A stretch of DNA of 64,000 nucleotides from Pseudovibrio sp. Tun.PSC04-5.I4 (GCF_900104145.1 NZ_FNLB01000006.1:2237501-2301500), one strand, 5' to 3'. Positions 16,312 through 25,620 are shown, counted from the first letter of the stretch. Notes: generated by a model from the letters alone, not told the origin. Made by a program: numbers and translations.

Positions 16312-16537
16312 TAGGTCACCAGAATGCTTCTTGAACCGAGCGTTTAGCCAACATGCTTGGGAACATGCAACGGACATTTAACGCCCGGAAAAGGGGAGCG
16401 GTGCTAATTGTGCTGCACTGCAAACCTGATGTTTTTAGCAGCCTCTGGATTTGTAAGCCACTACAACCTTCGGGCATCAAGCCCAATTGAGGAGAAATCA
16501 ATCCTCCCCGCATTGGCATCCAAAGCTCTGAGTTTTG

Positions 16538-17308
16538 CTATAACTGCTTTGCAGTATCAAGATCGACTTTGAAGATCATCATATCGTCCCTGCGTTCAAC
16601 TTCCCCCTCAAGAGAAATGAGCAGCGCTGTCCAATCCTGCACTTCAGACGTTAGCGGTCCACCATCTTTGTTTGCCAACACAAAGAACTCGTGACCTAGA
16701 AGTGGGCTAACCGTAACGAGGACAGGTGGAATTCCACCGATGATACATAGGTTGGCACAGGCTTTGTGGGCCAGACCAACGCCCGGACGCATCGCTCCAC
16801 TATAGCATTTCCCATCACAAATCTCGCCTGTCAGTCGCCATTTACCGAGCTGCTCAGCCGGTGCAGGTGTGAAATCTGCGACAGGATTTTCCGCGGCACG
16901 TAGTAAGACACGACCGCCAACCTGCAGCATATCTATATCACCACGCTTGAGCAGAATCCCTCCGGCATCAACGGGTTGCCCGCTGAGTGGGCCAGCTAGT
17001 GACTGCATTCCGGTTTTGCCAACACCAGACATTATCATCGCATGAGGCTTGCTACGTCCATCTTCGCCAGCAGGTAACCGTAGGATGGGATAGGGTTTTG
17101 CATCCACATAGCCTGTGAAGGTTTGGTATCCAGCTCCCCAAGCAAATCGGGCGTCTCCCGGATCGGGTACGGAAGAACCAATTCCAAAAGCAACTCCTGC
17201 TGCCACGCCGACAACAATTGCAGATATGAAAAACAAGAACTTTTGAAGGCTTTTGGGTGGTTTTTTAGCCCACCCAATGAAAAACGGATCTGGTTTCTTT
17301 TTAGCCAT
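16538..17308 (-). CDS. Membrane-anchored protein with a C-x3-C / H-x2-C-x3-C motif
   Basis: A 256-aa protein I cannot name. A positively charged start (MAKKKPDPFFIGWAKKPPKS) precedes one membrane helix (~22-45), so most of it should face the periplasm. Near 161-196 it reads GEICDGKCYSGAMRPG, then HKACANLCIIGGIPP: C164, C168, H181, C184, C188 form a compact possible metal, heme or disulfide site. I recall this CDxKC...HKxCAxLC pattern in uncharacterised bacterial proteins but no function. Its ATG overlaps the stop of the preceding Rieske/ferric-reductase gene, so it is the last gene of the five-gene redox operon. Confidence 0.8.
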   Translation of the reverse strand: MAKKKPDPFFIGWAKKPPKSLQKFLFFISAIVVGVAAGVAFGIGSSVPDPGDARFAWGAGYQTFTGYVDAKPYPILRLPAGEDGRSKPHAMIMSGVGKTGMQSLAGPLSGQPVDAGGILLKRGDIDMLQVGGRVLLRAAENPVADFTPAPAEQLGKWRLTGEICDGKCYSGAMRPGVGLAHKACANLCIIGGIPPVLVTVSPLLGHEFFVLANKDGGPLTSEVQDWTALLISLEGEVERRDDMMIFKVDLDTAKQL

Positions 17309-18375
17309 CAGCTTTTCTCCGCAATCATCGGCAGAATGACAGGTTCAACACGTGTCCCTGGAGGAAGTGCGTTGATGTTCAACCACAATTTCCCGTTTTC
17401 CAATTTGAGCCGATAGGTAGATATCTTCTCTGTAAATGGCGGCGGCGATCTTCCATCTTCCAAACGGTATTGGTAACCGTGCCAAGGACATGTGACACAG
17501 CCATAGACAATCTTACCTTCCCCAAGTGGTCCATTTTGATGCGCGCACACGTTGGAAATAGCCGAAAGCTTTTTGCCATCCCGGAAGATTGCAACACGTT
17601 CGTCATCCGTAATGGCAATAATTTTAGCACGCTTGTCTGGCACTTCACGCGGGTCACCTGCATCCACCCATGAGCCAGAATCATCCATGATATTCTGTTC
17701 GGAATCAACTAATCGCTCTTTTCTGGCAGCCAACAAATGAAGCGTGATGACCAGAGCTGCGGACACGCCAACTGCACTGGTCATGAAGGGACCTGCTGCG
17801 CTTTGAAGAGCACCCAAGGCCACATGCCCAATGATCAATGCATAGGCCAGATAGATGCCCATATGCAGAATTTTCCAAAACGTTGGTTTTAGAAAATGTA
17901 ACCAGAAATCATGACTGGTAACCGCCAGAATAGTCAGGATCAAAAGAGCACCTAAACCCAGCAATTCAAATGGGAAGCCGAGAAAGCGGTCAAAGCTCGT
18001 GTTTACGATAAAGATAGATGTATATTTATTGACCGGTGAAAACGCGTTGTACCAACCTAGAATATTATCGACATGGAAAAACGCGAGTATGCACGTGAGC
18101 ACACCCAAATGCCGACGATTATAAAGCAGCGGCAGGAACCGTTTATCCAATCGCGAAAGCGGGCCAATGCAGAGAATAAATGTGAGAAGATAGAAAACGC
18201 AGGTCCCGAATGCCTGCGCTTTGTAAATATCCCAATCAATAGGCCGTGTTACATTCTGGAACGTGGGCGCCACATAAATGTAGATCCCCAAATATGCTCC
18301 AACAATAGCAAGCACGACAACATCATAGACCAATTTGGTCCGGTTCCAGATTACGGGTACGTATTTGACGCTCAC
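17308..18375 (-). CDS. Ferric-reductase-like membrane domain fused to a Rieske [2Fe-2S] domain
   Basis: A 355-aa fusion. Residues ~15-220 contain about six membrane helices in a ferric-reductase/cytochrome-b-like arrangement with histidines inside or at the ends of helices (H89, H101, H171, H184) that could ligate b hemes. Residues ~235-345 form a Rieske ferredoxin domain with C277-A-H279 and C296-P-W-H299 as cluster ligands. The family logic is electron transfer between membrane hemes and a soluble [2Fe-2S] centre. The GTG start overlaps the stop of a 55-aa membrane-protein gene by 4 bp. Partner and substrate unknown. Confidence 0.85.
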   Translation of the reverse strand: MSVKYVPVIWNRTKLVYDVVVLAIVGAYLGIYIYVAPTFQNVTRPIDWDIYKAQAFGTCVFYLLTFILCIGPLSRLDKRFLPLLYNRRHLGVLTCILAFFHVDNILGWYNAFSPVNKYTSIFIVNTSFDRFLGFPFELLGLGALLILTILAVTSHDFWLHFLKPTFWKILHMGIYLAYALIIGHVALGALQSAAGPFMTSAVGVSAALVITLHLLAARKERLVDSEQNIMDDSGSWVDAGDPREVPDKRAKIIAITDDERVAIFRDGKKLSAISNVCAHQNGPLGEGKIVYGCVTCPWHGYQYRLEDGRSPPPFTEKISTYRLKLENGKLWLNINALPPGTRVEPVILPMIAEKS

Positions 18376-18539
18376 TGGCTTGTCTCCTGAACAGCTTTTG
18401 CTTTGTCATCGAGCGGAACAGGTTGCTGTTCATGGACGCCGGTAGGGCGCAACATGAGTGCCAGCCCTAAAACTAAGGGGATGAGGAAAGCCAAAACAAT
18501 CCAAATTGTGCGGTGAGCTTTACGAAAGGCGCGTTGCAT
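18372..18539 (-). CDS. Small single-helix membrane protein of the Rieske operon
   Basis: A 55-aa protein starting MQRAFRKAHRTIWIVLAFLI: a basic N-terminus, one hydrophobic helix (~12-30) and a polar tail rich in Gln, Pro, Asp and Lys. It is supported by exact operon packing. Its ATG overlaps the preceding 89-aa gene's stop, and its TGA overlaps the GTG of the ferric-reductase/Rieske gene by 4 bp. It may be a small subunit of the membrane complex. No homologue recognised. Confidence 0.78.
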   Translation of the reverse strand: MQRAFRKAHRTIWIVLAFLIPLVLGLALMLRPTGVHEQQPVPLDDKAKAVQETSQ

Positions 18540-18808
18540 TATTTTTTGCCCTCCTCCTCTTCGTGAAGCTCTTTTTCTTCTTTATCAAGCAAGAGCTTTT
18601 CGCCTGTTCGCTCCAAGGCGATCCAGCGCATGATGACAACCGGCCAAAGCAAAATCAGCCCCGGTACAATCTGCAGACGGAAAAGGAATGCACCACGGGC
18701 TGCAAGTTCAATGCGCCCGAGGCCAATCGAGATGAAACAGAGCGCAACGACAAGGCCAATCACGCAATAAATTTGTGCAATGAGAATAATGCTTTCAGCA
18801 ATAACCAT
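18539..18808 (-). CDS. Small two-helix membrane protein of the Rieske operon
   Basis: An 89-aa protein with two hydrophobic segments (~5-32 and ~42-62) and a strongly charged C-terminal tail (KEEKELHEEEEGKK). I do not recognise it. It lies 46 bp after the glutamate-synthase-like gene and overlaps the next 55-aa gene by one base, so it is co-expressed and likely part of the same membrane assembly. Confidence 0.78.
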   Translation of the reverse strand: MVIAESIILIAQIYCVIGLVVALCFISIGLGRIELAARGAFLFRLQIVPGLILLWPVVIMRWIALERTGEKLLLDKEEKELHEEEEGKK

Positions 18809-18854
18809 ATGTGCGACCTACTGAGTTAATCCTAGTGTTTCCTTTCATGGCTCT

Positions 18855-20471
18855 CTAATCCAGAGGGCCATGTCCAGCCCAGCTTATGCCTGCGAGCTCC
18901 GACATTTCTTTTTTCCAACTGGTGATATCGTTGTGACTAAAATCAGAAATGTGCGCATGACCACATGCCCGCGCCAACACCTTCATCAATTCCACTGATG
19001 CAGTGAAGAATTTCTCCAAGCGCTTGGCAGATTTCTCGACTTCCAACCGTGCAACCAGATGGGGCTGCTGCGTTGCGATGCCGACCGGACAGTTGTTTGT
19101 GTGACACGCCCGCATTGCCAGGCAACCAATAGCCTGCATAGGAGCATTTGCCAGCGCGACGGCATCGGCGCCGAGCGCCATCGCTTTTACGAAGTCCTCA
19201 GGTTTCCTGAGACCACCCGTGATAACAAGTGTCACATCACGCCGCCCATTACGATCCAAGTGGCGTCTGGCACGGGCAAGCGCCGGAATCGTGGGAACTG
19301 AGATGTTGTCTCTGAAAATCAACGGTGAAGCGCCTGTACCACCGCCTCGACCATCCAGAATAATGTAATCAACGCCGACTTCTAGTGCGGCATCAATATC
19401 TTTTTCAATATGCTGTGCGGAGAGTTTGAAACCAATCGGGATACCTCCCGTTTTGTCTCTTACTTCATCAGCAAAGGCTCTAAAGTCAGCAGGTTTCATC
19501 CAGTCAGGAAAACGAGCAGGAGAAATAGCCCCCTCGCCTACTTTCAAGCCGCGAACAGCAGCGATCTTCTCAGTAACTTTGGCTGCTGGCAAATGTCCAC
19601 CAGTCCCAGTTTTCGCCGCCTGACCGCCTTTAAAATGGAAGGCCTGTGCTTTTTCCAGTTGCTCCCATGAGAACCCAAAACGGGCAGAGGCTAACTCGTA
19701 GAAATAGCGGGTATTTTCAGCTTGTTCCTCTGGGAGCATGCCCCCTTCTCCAGAACAGATACCTGTTCCGACGCTCTCCGCTCCGCGAGCCAACGCAACC
19801 TTTGCTGGTTCGGAAAGAGCGCCAAAGCTCATGTCTGAAACAAAAAGCGGGATCTTGAGATGGAGAGGTTTTTGAGCGCCTGGACCGATGATAATATCAG
19901 TCCCGACCGGTTCCTCATCCAAGCGAGGAGGTTTATGCAATTGTGCGGTTAGAATCTGGATGTCTTCCCAGAGAGGCAGTTTTGGGCCGGGTACACCCAT
20001 CGCCTCAACCGCGCCGTGGTGCCCTGTTTGCTTCAAGCCCGCACGCGCATAGGTTTGAATAAGTTTGGTGTGAGGTTCATCTTCTGTACCGTGGAAATCC
20101 GCAAATTTACCAAGGTAAGATTTTCGGAAATACGGCTGAGGGTTATCTGCAGCCCACGCTTTAACTTCGTCCTCATCTACATAGACTTTGCCGTCTTCGA
20201 TGAAGTGAGTGAACTTCTGCAGAGCTTCCTTGTTGTCATAGGCGCTCACGCCGGAGTTCAGCCGGTAATCCCACTGATGAACTCCACAATAGAGATTGCG
20301 GCCCTTCACATACCCGTCAGACAACAGCGCCCCCCGATGAAGGCAGCGGCCATACATGACAGAAATGTCTTCATCAAAACGCACAACAACGAGATCTACC
20401 TCGCTAACCAATGCATGGACGGGTTTACGATCTTCAAGCTCATCAAATGCAGCTACTTGCACCTTATGCAT
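18855..20471 (-). CDS. Rieske domain fused to a glutamate-synthase-like FMN/Fe-S domain
   Basis: A 538-aa protein. Residues 1-110 are a Rieske-type domain with C43-L-H45 and C62-x2-H65. Residues ~165-530 match the FMN-binding central domain of glutamate synthase (GltB2). Landmarks are VSDMSFGALSEPAKVALARG, the glycine-rich GEGGMLPEEQ and DGRGGGTGASP, and C449, C455, C460 in C-x5-C-HTNN-C-PVG, the [3Fe-4S] ligands. There is no glutaminase domain, so it is probably not a full glutamate synthase but an FMN/Fe-S oxidoreductase using the Rieske centre as electron entry or exit. First gene of the five-gene operon. Confidence 0.87.
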   Translation of the reverse strand: MHKVQVAAFDELEDRKPVHALVSEVDLVVVRFDEDISVMYGRCLHRGALLSDGYVKGRNLYCGVHQWDYRLNSGVSAYDNKEALQKFTHFIEDGKVYVDEDEVKAWAADNPQPYFRKSYLGKFADFHGTEDEPHTKLIQTYARAGLKQTGHHGAVEAMGVPGPKLPLWEDIQILTAQLHKPPRLDEEPVGTDIIIGPGAQKPLHLKIPLFVSDMSFGALSEPAKVALARGAESVGTGICSGEGGMLPEEQAENTRYFYELASARFGFSWEQLEKAQAFHFKGGQAAKTGTGGHLPAAKVTEKIAAVRGLKVGEGAISPARFPDWMKPADFRAFADEVRDKTGGIPIGFKLSAQHIEKDIDAALEVGVDYIILDGRGGGTGASPLIFRDNISVPTIPALARARRHLDRNGRRDVTLVITGGLRKPEDFVKAMALGADAVALANAPMQAIGCLAMRACHTNNCPVGIATQQPHLVARLEVEKSAKRLEKFFTASVELMKVLARACGHAHISDFSHNDITSWKKEMSELAGISWAGHGPLD

Positions 20472-21023
20472 TAAGCGACTTCCTCATGCTAAACAGCACC
20501 ACTGCTGATTGAGCGCTTTCGTTTAAAATTTGACTACCAAGCTACTCTACGTGATTTCCTGTAATTGTTCTAAACAGCACAGTTGCTTTCATGGGTATCC
20601 CCATTCACAATTTATTCAGGGGAAAGAGTCACTAGGGTGGTTGATTGAAAACCCCTGTATCTTTGATCTTCAAAGAAGAATATTACATCCACCTCTACGT
20701 CATCCGCATGTTTTCTATGGATCTAAACTTAGACTCACTTAGGTTAAGACCCTCATTAAGCAACCATGCCTAAATTGACTGAATTCTTTTGTAATGTCGA
20801 AATAGTAACGCCTAAACAAAGAGGCGTCAGTCTCTCAAAATACACACTGAGAAACACATGGGGTATCGGACTGGTATCTGGCTTCCAGCTATCGTTATTT
20901 GTTGGGGACGGAGCTAAATAAGAATAAGAGGACAAGAGGTTCTGAACGCTAAAAATATTTGAACCCAAGCAGCTACGGCCTTAATCTCCTACCTAAATCC
21001 TTAGAGTCTAATGTGAGACACCC
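20472..21023. other. Intergenic region before mog
   Basis: 552 bp with no supported ORF, AT-rich. It must carry the promoter of the leftward Rieske operon and of rightward mog. I saw no clear hairpin, RNA gene or operator. Confidence 0.5.
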
Positions 21024-21548
21024 ATGAAAATTGCAGCAGTTACTATCTCTGACCGTGCCAGCGATGGAACCTACGAGGACAAGAGCGGTCCTGCTATTCT
21101 TGCATATCTTGAGAATGCGGTGACCAGCCCTTGGGAGCCAATTCATAAAATCATCCCGGATGGAATTGAAAGCGTTAGTAGCACCTTGAAGCGACTTGCT
21201 GATGAAGACGGCGTTGATCTCATTCTCACAACTGGTGGCACAGGCCCCTCACCGCGTGATCTAACTCCTGAAGCGATGGAGCTGGTGATGGAGAAAGAGC
21301 TGCGTGGTTTTGGTGAATTGATGCGCCAGCTCTCCCTGAAAGAAGTGCCAACAGCGATTCTATCTCGTCAAACAGCCGGCACCCGTGGCAAAAGCCTGAT
21401 CATCAACCTACCCGGCAAACCCACAAGTATCAAAACGTGCCTCGATGCGGTTTTCCAAGCTGTCCCATATTGTCTGGACCTTATCGGCGCAGGCCGAATT
21501 GAAACAGATCCAGACGTCATTGTTGCATTCCGCCCAAAGGCGAAATAG
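21024..21548 (+). CDS. mog: Molybdopterin adenylyltransferase
   Basis: A 174-aa MoaB/Mog-fold protein. It opens MKIAAVTISDRASDGTYEDKSG, has the TTGGTGPSPRDLTPEA loop that binds molybdopterin, and ends with the SLIINLPGKP strand-loop. Mog activates molybdopterin with ATP before molybdenum insertion. The length and the DRAS..Y-D-SG start match Mog more than MoaB. No other moa/moe gene is near. It is convergent with a nitroreductase gene only 8 bp away. Confidence 0.9.
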   Translation: MKIAAVTISDRASDGTYEDKSGPAILAYLENAVTSPWEPIHKIIPDGIESVSSTLKRLADEDGVDLILTTGGTGPSPRDLTPEAMELVMEKELRGFGELMRQLSLKEVPTAILSRQTAGTRGKSLIINLPGKPTSIKTCLDAVFQAVPYCLDLIGAGRIETDPDVIVAFRPKAK

Positions 21549-21556
21549 CCGGTGAT

Positions 21557-22141
21557 TTAGGTTGGCACCCATGTTGAGAGGATTTCCTGAGCTTCCTGTC
21601 TGCCTTTAGCTGGTTTGGCGTCTGCCACCTTGCCCAGGGAGATGAAGCAAAGGAATTCCTCATTTTTTGCCAGACCCAATCCTTTGTGGAAGGTCTCTGC
21701 ACGTGCAGACTCTCCGCTTGTGATGCGTGATGCATAACCTAATGCATGTGCAACCAGCACCATGCTTTGCATGGCAGCACCTGCTGAAAGCATCTGCTCA
21801 TACTGAGGGATGCGCGTTTCGTCATTTCCATGAAAACACCCGACCATTACCAAAAGCACGGGGCCTCTTTGTGCTTTCTCTCGTGCACTCGTTAAAGCTT
21901 CCTCTGTCGGGTCTTCGTGGGTCTCTTGGATGACTTGCGCAAAAAGATCTCCCAAAGCATTCCGAGCATCGGAAGGTATCTCCAGGATGCGGAACGGGTG
22001 CAACCTCCCATGATCAGGAGCTGCTGCTGCGGCCTCCACGATAGCCTTTAACTCTTCAGCAGAAGGTCCCGGAGCCTCCATACGCTTGAGCGAAGCAGAG
22101 GTTCTGGATGATATTAGTTCGATCAACTGATCTGCTGTCAT
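21557..22141 (-). CDS. Nitroreductase family protein
   Basis: A 194-aa flavin-dependent oxidoreductase of the nitroreductase fold, YdjA/TA0560-like by length. Visible are LIELISSRTSASLKRMEAPGPS at the start, AAAAAPDHGRLHPFRIL (FMN phosphate region) and SAGAAMQSMVLVAHALGYASRITSG. These enzymes use FMN and NAD(P)H to reduce nitro compounds or quinones; the native substrate is unknown. Confidence 0.87.
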   Translation of the reverse strand: MTADQLIELISSRTSASLKRMEAPGPSAEELKAIVEAAAAAPDHGRLHPFRILEIPSDARNALGDLFAQVIQETHEDPTEEALTSAREKAQRGPVLLVMVGCFHGNDETRIPQYEQMLSAGAAMQSMVLVAHALGYASRITSGESARAETFHKGLGLAKNEEFLCFISLGKVADAKPAKGRQEAQEILSTWVPT

Positions 22142-22347
22142 TTAGAAGCCTCTTGAGTTTAACTCTCTCTAAAACCAATAAAAACCGTCTCCTATAATAC
22201 TCAGAGGGCGGCTTGACTGACAAGCTTATGCAACTTAAAAATCAGAATAGCACCTTCACATCAATAAGTTGAAAATACTGGACAGCGCCAGAGATTACCC
22301 TAAGGTAATTTGATATCTCCTGCCGTGACAGGCCATATCGATACTGG

Positions 22348-23577
22348 ATGCATATTATGGGTATTTCTTATTTAAAGGTTGGTTTCGCAGCTGTCGTCGG
22401 GGTTGCCCTTATTGGATATGGGCTTGTTCGTACGGGTTATGTCGCGAGCTACGTCGACAACTCGCAAAACGTGGTTGTTGAGCACGCGGAGTATTCTATC
22501 AGCGCAAAAGCTAAAGCGCTTCACCAAAAGCTACGCGTCGCGGATCTACATAATGACGTGCTTTTGTGGGATCGGGATATTTCCAATGAGTCTCAAATAG
22601 GCCACTCCGATCTGCCGCGTTTCAACAAGGGGAATGTGGGCGTACAGATTTTCACAAGCGTGACGAAATCTCCACGTGGGCAGAACTACAAGAAAAACTC
22701 CTCTGAAGCCTTTGACAACATCACTCTATTGGGTTGGTTACAGAGCTGGCAAACAAATGCGTTGAACAACTTGTCTGATCGCGCTCTGCTGCAGGCGCAA
22801 CGCCTCTACGAGCTGGAGAAGAAGCACCCAAACAACGTTAAAGTCGTTCATACAAGACAAGAGCTCGAGGATGTTCTGAAAGACAGAGCTGGTGGCTCCA
22901 ATAAAATAGCTGGGGTTCTTGGAACCGAAGGCGGCCATGCGCTGGACGGTGACCTGAAGAACATAGACCGGCTTTATGACGGTGGGCTGCGTATGATGGG
23001 CTTGCAACATTTCTTTGACAACAAACTTGGCGGCTCGCTGCACGGGCAATCTAAAGCTGGCCTCACCGACTTTGGCCGAGCAGTCGTTCGCCAAATGGAG
23101 AGCAAAGAGATGATCGTCGACGTTGCGCATTCATCACCGGCAGTTGTCGATGATGTTCTGGCGATGGCAACCCGCCCGATTGTTGTGTCTCACACTGGCG
23201 TTAAAGGCATTTGCGATACACCCCGCAATCTCACAGATGAACAAGTCAGGAAAATTTCTACTAAGGGTGGTTTGATCGGGATTGGATTTTGGGATGCGGC
23301 GGCTTGTGATATCAGCCCGAAAGGTGTTGCAGATTCAATCGAATATGCAGTTTCTCTTGCTGGAATAAATCATGTGGCGCTTGGTTCTGACTTCGACGGG
23401 TCGGTTACGACCGCGTTTGATAGCTCAGAATATTCTGTCCTAACAAATGAGCTTTTGAAAAAAGGCTTCACCGAAGATCAGATAGCAGCGGTCATGGGAG
23501 AAAATATAATTAGGTTCTTGCTAGAAAATCTACCGCAAGGTGCAGCAGTTCAAGAAACAGTTGCCTCAACTGATTAA
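22348..23577 (+). CDS. Membrane dipeptidase (peptidase family M19)
   Basis: A 409-aa renal-dipeptidase-type metallopeptidase with an N-terminal membrane anchor or signal (~8-30). Zinc-site landmarks appear in order: ADLHNDVLLWD (H-x-D), GTEGGHALDG (bridging Glu and nearby His), VVSHTG and ALGSDFDG. Family members hydrolyse dipeptides, often including those with D-residues. The anchor suggests action at the periplasmic face. A second ATG three codons on is also possible as start. It stands alone upstream of two tRNA genes. Confidence 0.9.
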   Translation: MHIMGISYLKVGFAAVVGVALIGYGLVRTGYVASYVDNSQNVVVEHAEYSISAKAKALHQKLRVADLHNDVLLWDRDISNESQIGHSDLPRFNKGNVGVQIFTSVTKSPRGQNYKKNSSEAFDNITLLGWLQSWQTNALNNLSDRALLQAQRLYELEKKHPNNVKVVHTRQELEDVLKDRAGGSNKIAGVLGTEGGHALDGDLKNIDRLYDGGLRMMGLQHFFDNKLGGSLHGQSKAGLTDFGRAVVRQMESKEMIVDVAHSSPAVVDDVLAMATRPIVVSHTGVKGICDTPRNLTDEQVRKISTKGGLIGIGFWDAAACDISPKGVADSIEYAVSLAGINHVALGSDFDGSVTTAFDSSEYSVLTNELLKKGFTEDQIAAVMGENIIRFLLENLPQGAAVQETVASTD

Positions 23578-23650
23578 GTGAAGAAGCAAAATAGATTGCG
23601 CGAGCACATCGAATTGTGTCTCGTAATCTATAAAATTTCAAAAGGGAAAA

Positions 23651-23727
23651 TGGTGCACCGGAGAGGAGTCGAACCCCTGACCCCCAGATTCGTAGTCTGG
23701 TGCTCTATCCAGCTGAGCTACCGGTGC
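23651..23727 (-). tRNA. tRNA-Arg (anticodon ACG)
   Basis: A 77-nt cloverleaf with CCA encoded. The acceptor stem is GCACCGG/CCGGTGC, the D arm starts TAGCTCAGC, the anticodon loop is CTACGAA with anticodon ACG, and the T arm contains GGTTCGACTCC. ACG is read as inosine-CG after editing. Confidence 0.97.
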
Positions 23728-23806
23728 ATCTTTTTTCTCGCGACCGAGAAGTAATCATTTTGGTCTTGTGCCCATTAGGATCACCTGAATTATCAGGAGA
23801 AGATAA

Positions 23807-23883
23807 TGGTGCACCGGAGAGGAGTCGAACCCCTGACCCCCAGATTCGTAGTCTGGTGCTCTATCCAGCTGAGCTACCGGTGC
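23807..23883 (-). tRNA. tRNA-Arg (anticodon ACG), second identical copy
   Basis: Identical over all 77 nt, including encoded CCA, to the copy 79 bp away on the same strand. The two are likely a tandem duplication transcribed together. Confidence 0.97.
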
Positions 23884-24033
23884 ATCTGCGTTCCCTGCGG
23901 AACGGAGACTTATCTAGCTGCCTTACTGGACCTTGGCAAGCGCTTTAGAGAAGTTTTTTGAAGGTAATTTGCGTTTTGGGGATAACAATTTCTGACTATC
24001 AGAACAAAGACGTAGAGCGTTGCAGCCTAAACG

Positions 24034-24070
24034 TGAGGAAAGCTGTGCTTGCATAGTGCAGCTTTCCTCA
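24034..24070 (-). terminator. Hairpin after the histidine kinase gene
   Basis: A 12-bp perfect inverted repeat TGAGGAAAGCTG/CAGCTTTCCTCA with a 13-nt loop begins 6 bp beyond the kinase stop. Only a short T run follows leftward, so termination efficiency is uncertain. Confidence 0.65.
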
Positions 24071-24075
24071 TTTCG

Positions 24076-25620
24076 TCACTTACTGCTGTCCGCAGGAAAG
24101 AGCCGGGTAATTTTTTCTGCGCTCCGCTGCCCCTGTTTATAGGGCAACTGGATTTTAAAGCAGGCCCCTGTTGTGACCTTGGTTTCCAGCGTTATCTTTC
24201 CACCATGAGCAACCACAATCTCTGCAGCGATGGCAAGACCCAAGCCGGTGCCACCGACCTTGCCAGAGGTCTGGAATGCTTTGAACAAACCTTCCTGAGC
24301 TCTCTTGGGAATTCCCGGTCCTGTATCGGTCACATAAATGGAGAGCATATCGCCCTCTACCTCTGACTTGATTTCAATGCGGCATACAACACCAGACCCA
24401 GACTTGGATGCCTCCATTGCCTGTACAGCGTTGCGGCAAAGGTTGAGGAGGACACGGAAGATCTGCTCAGGATCCGCTTCAAGCTCCTGCGCCTCTGGCA
24501 CATCAACATGCATCTCAATACCATCGACATGCCGAGATAGGCCCAAAACCTCCTCCACGTCCCTTAGAACGGACGCTAAGCGGATCACGCGGAGTTCTGG
24601 CGCCGCCTCCTGAGCTTTACCGTAAGACAGCACGGCGCTCGTATAACTGACTGCACGATCAAGTGTTGCAAGGATTTTGGGTGCAACGCGTTGTACTGTT
24701 GGATCAGGCAGCAATTCCAAACGCTCAAGGAACAATTGGGCGGATGCCAGCAAGTTGCGCATATCATGGTTGATCTTGGAGACCGCCAGCCCGAGCGCTG
24801 CCATACGACGTTGTTGGCTCAATGTCTGATTTAATGATTTCTGCATGGACTGAAGCTGCATCTCTGCTTCACCCAGCTCATCAGTCCGGCCACTTGGCTT
24901 AATGATCTCCCGAGCATTTTCTGGAGATTCAGCAAACCGCATCATCGATCCTGTGAGGCGTTGCAGTGGACGCAGAAGCAACGAGCGAATGGACAGGTAG
25001 ACGAGCGCAGCCGTCAAACAAGAGATCAACAGGGACAGCTTGAGGATATTAAGCGCGTATGTTTGCAGATCATCACGAAGAAGGCTTGCTGGAAGCACCA
25101 TATCGACGCGGCCACCGGATCTCATATCAACTTCACCAATAACGCGGATTTGTCCTGTCCGCGCACCAATCAAGAACTGGAGACTGCAGCCAATAGCTTC
25201 CCAAGGCGCATCCAGTGTCATGTCTATAGTCTTAGTGATATTGATTGGCGATCCGTCCAGGGCGATCAGCCGTCGGCGTTCCCCCATAGCAAGAGAGATC
25301 GCCTGCGCTCCTGTTGCATCCAGCAGCCGTTGCTGAACCTCAGGCGAAAGAGTTTCGCTATCTGATAGCAAGGTGGCGGCAACACCGCCAACTTTCAGCC
25401 TGTCATTAAGCCAAATATTTCTGAAATTTGCGACGGAAGGAACAAAAATTAAAACTTCGCTCAACATGACAAACAATATTGTCAGCACCAGAAGTTTGCC
25501 AGAAAGGCCCATTCCGCCGCGAAATAGCTTGCGGCGCTTAATGTTCGAAGTTCCCTCCGAATCTAACTTTTCTGGCGTGACCTCCGCTTCTGAGGTCACT
25601 TTTCCTTTGTTTTCAGCCAT
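24076..25620 (-). CDS. Sensor histidine kinase
   Basis: A 514-aa membrane sensor kinase. Helices at ~42-62 and ~190-212 flank a ~125-residue periplasmic domain, followed by a HAMP-like linker (LLRPLQRLTGSMMRFAE). The catalytic core has the H-box SKINHDMRNLLASAQ with H285, N-box LLNLCRNAVQAM, G1 DTGPGIP and G2 GTGLGLAI. The ATG is preceded by AGGTAGGTG. No response regulator lies next to it, so it is an orphan or pairs with a remote regulator. The signal is unknown. Confidence 0.9.
   Translation of the reverse strand: MAENKGKVTSEAEVTPEKLDSEGTSNIKRRKLFRGGMGLSGKLLVLTILFVMLSEVLIFVPSVANFRNIWLNDRLKVGGVAATLLSDSETLSPEVQQRLLDATGAQAISLAMGERRRLIALDGSPINITKTIDMTLDAPWEAIGCSLQFLIGARTGQIRVIGEVDMRSGGRVDMVLPASLLRDDLQTYALNILKLSLLISCLTAALVYLSIRSLLLRPLQRLTGSMMRFAESPENAREIIKPSGRTDELGEAEMQLQSMQKSLNQTLSQQRRMAALGLAVSKINHDMRNLLASAQLFLERLELLPDPTVQRVAPKILATLDRAVSYTSAVLSYGKAQEAAPELRVIRLASVLRDVEEVLGLSRHVDGIEMHVDVPEAQELEADPEQIFRVLLNLCRNAVQAMEASKSGSGVVCRIEIKSEVEGDMLSIYVTDTGPGIPKRAQEGLFKAFQTSGKVGGTGLGLAIAAEIVVAHGGKITLETKVTTGACFKIQLPYKQGQRSAEKITRLFPADSSK

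Noticed and set aside
18855..20471. Glutamate synthase large subunit
   Set aside because: The glutaminase domain is missing and a Rieske domain replaces it; only the FMN/Fe-S module is shared.
23651..23883. tRNA-Arg pair as attachment site of an integrated element
   Set aside because: No integrase, no repeated tRNA 3' fragment nearby, and surrounding genes look chromosomal.
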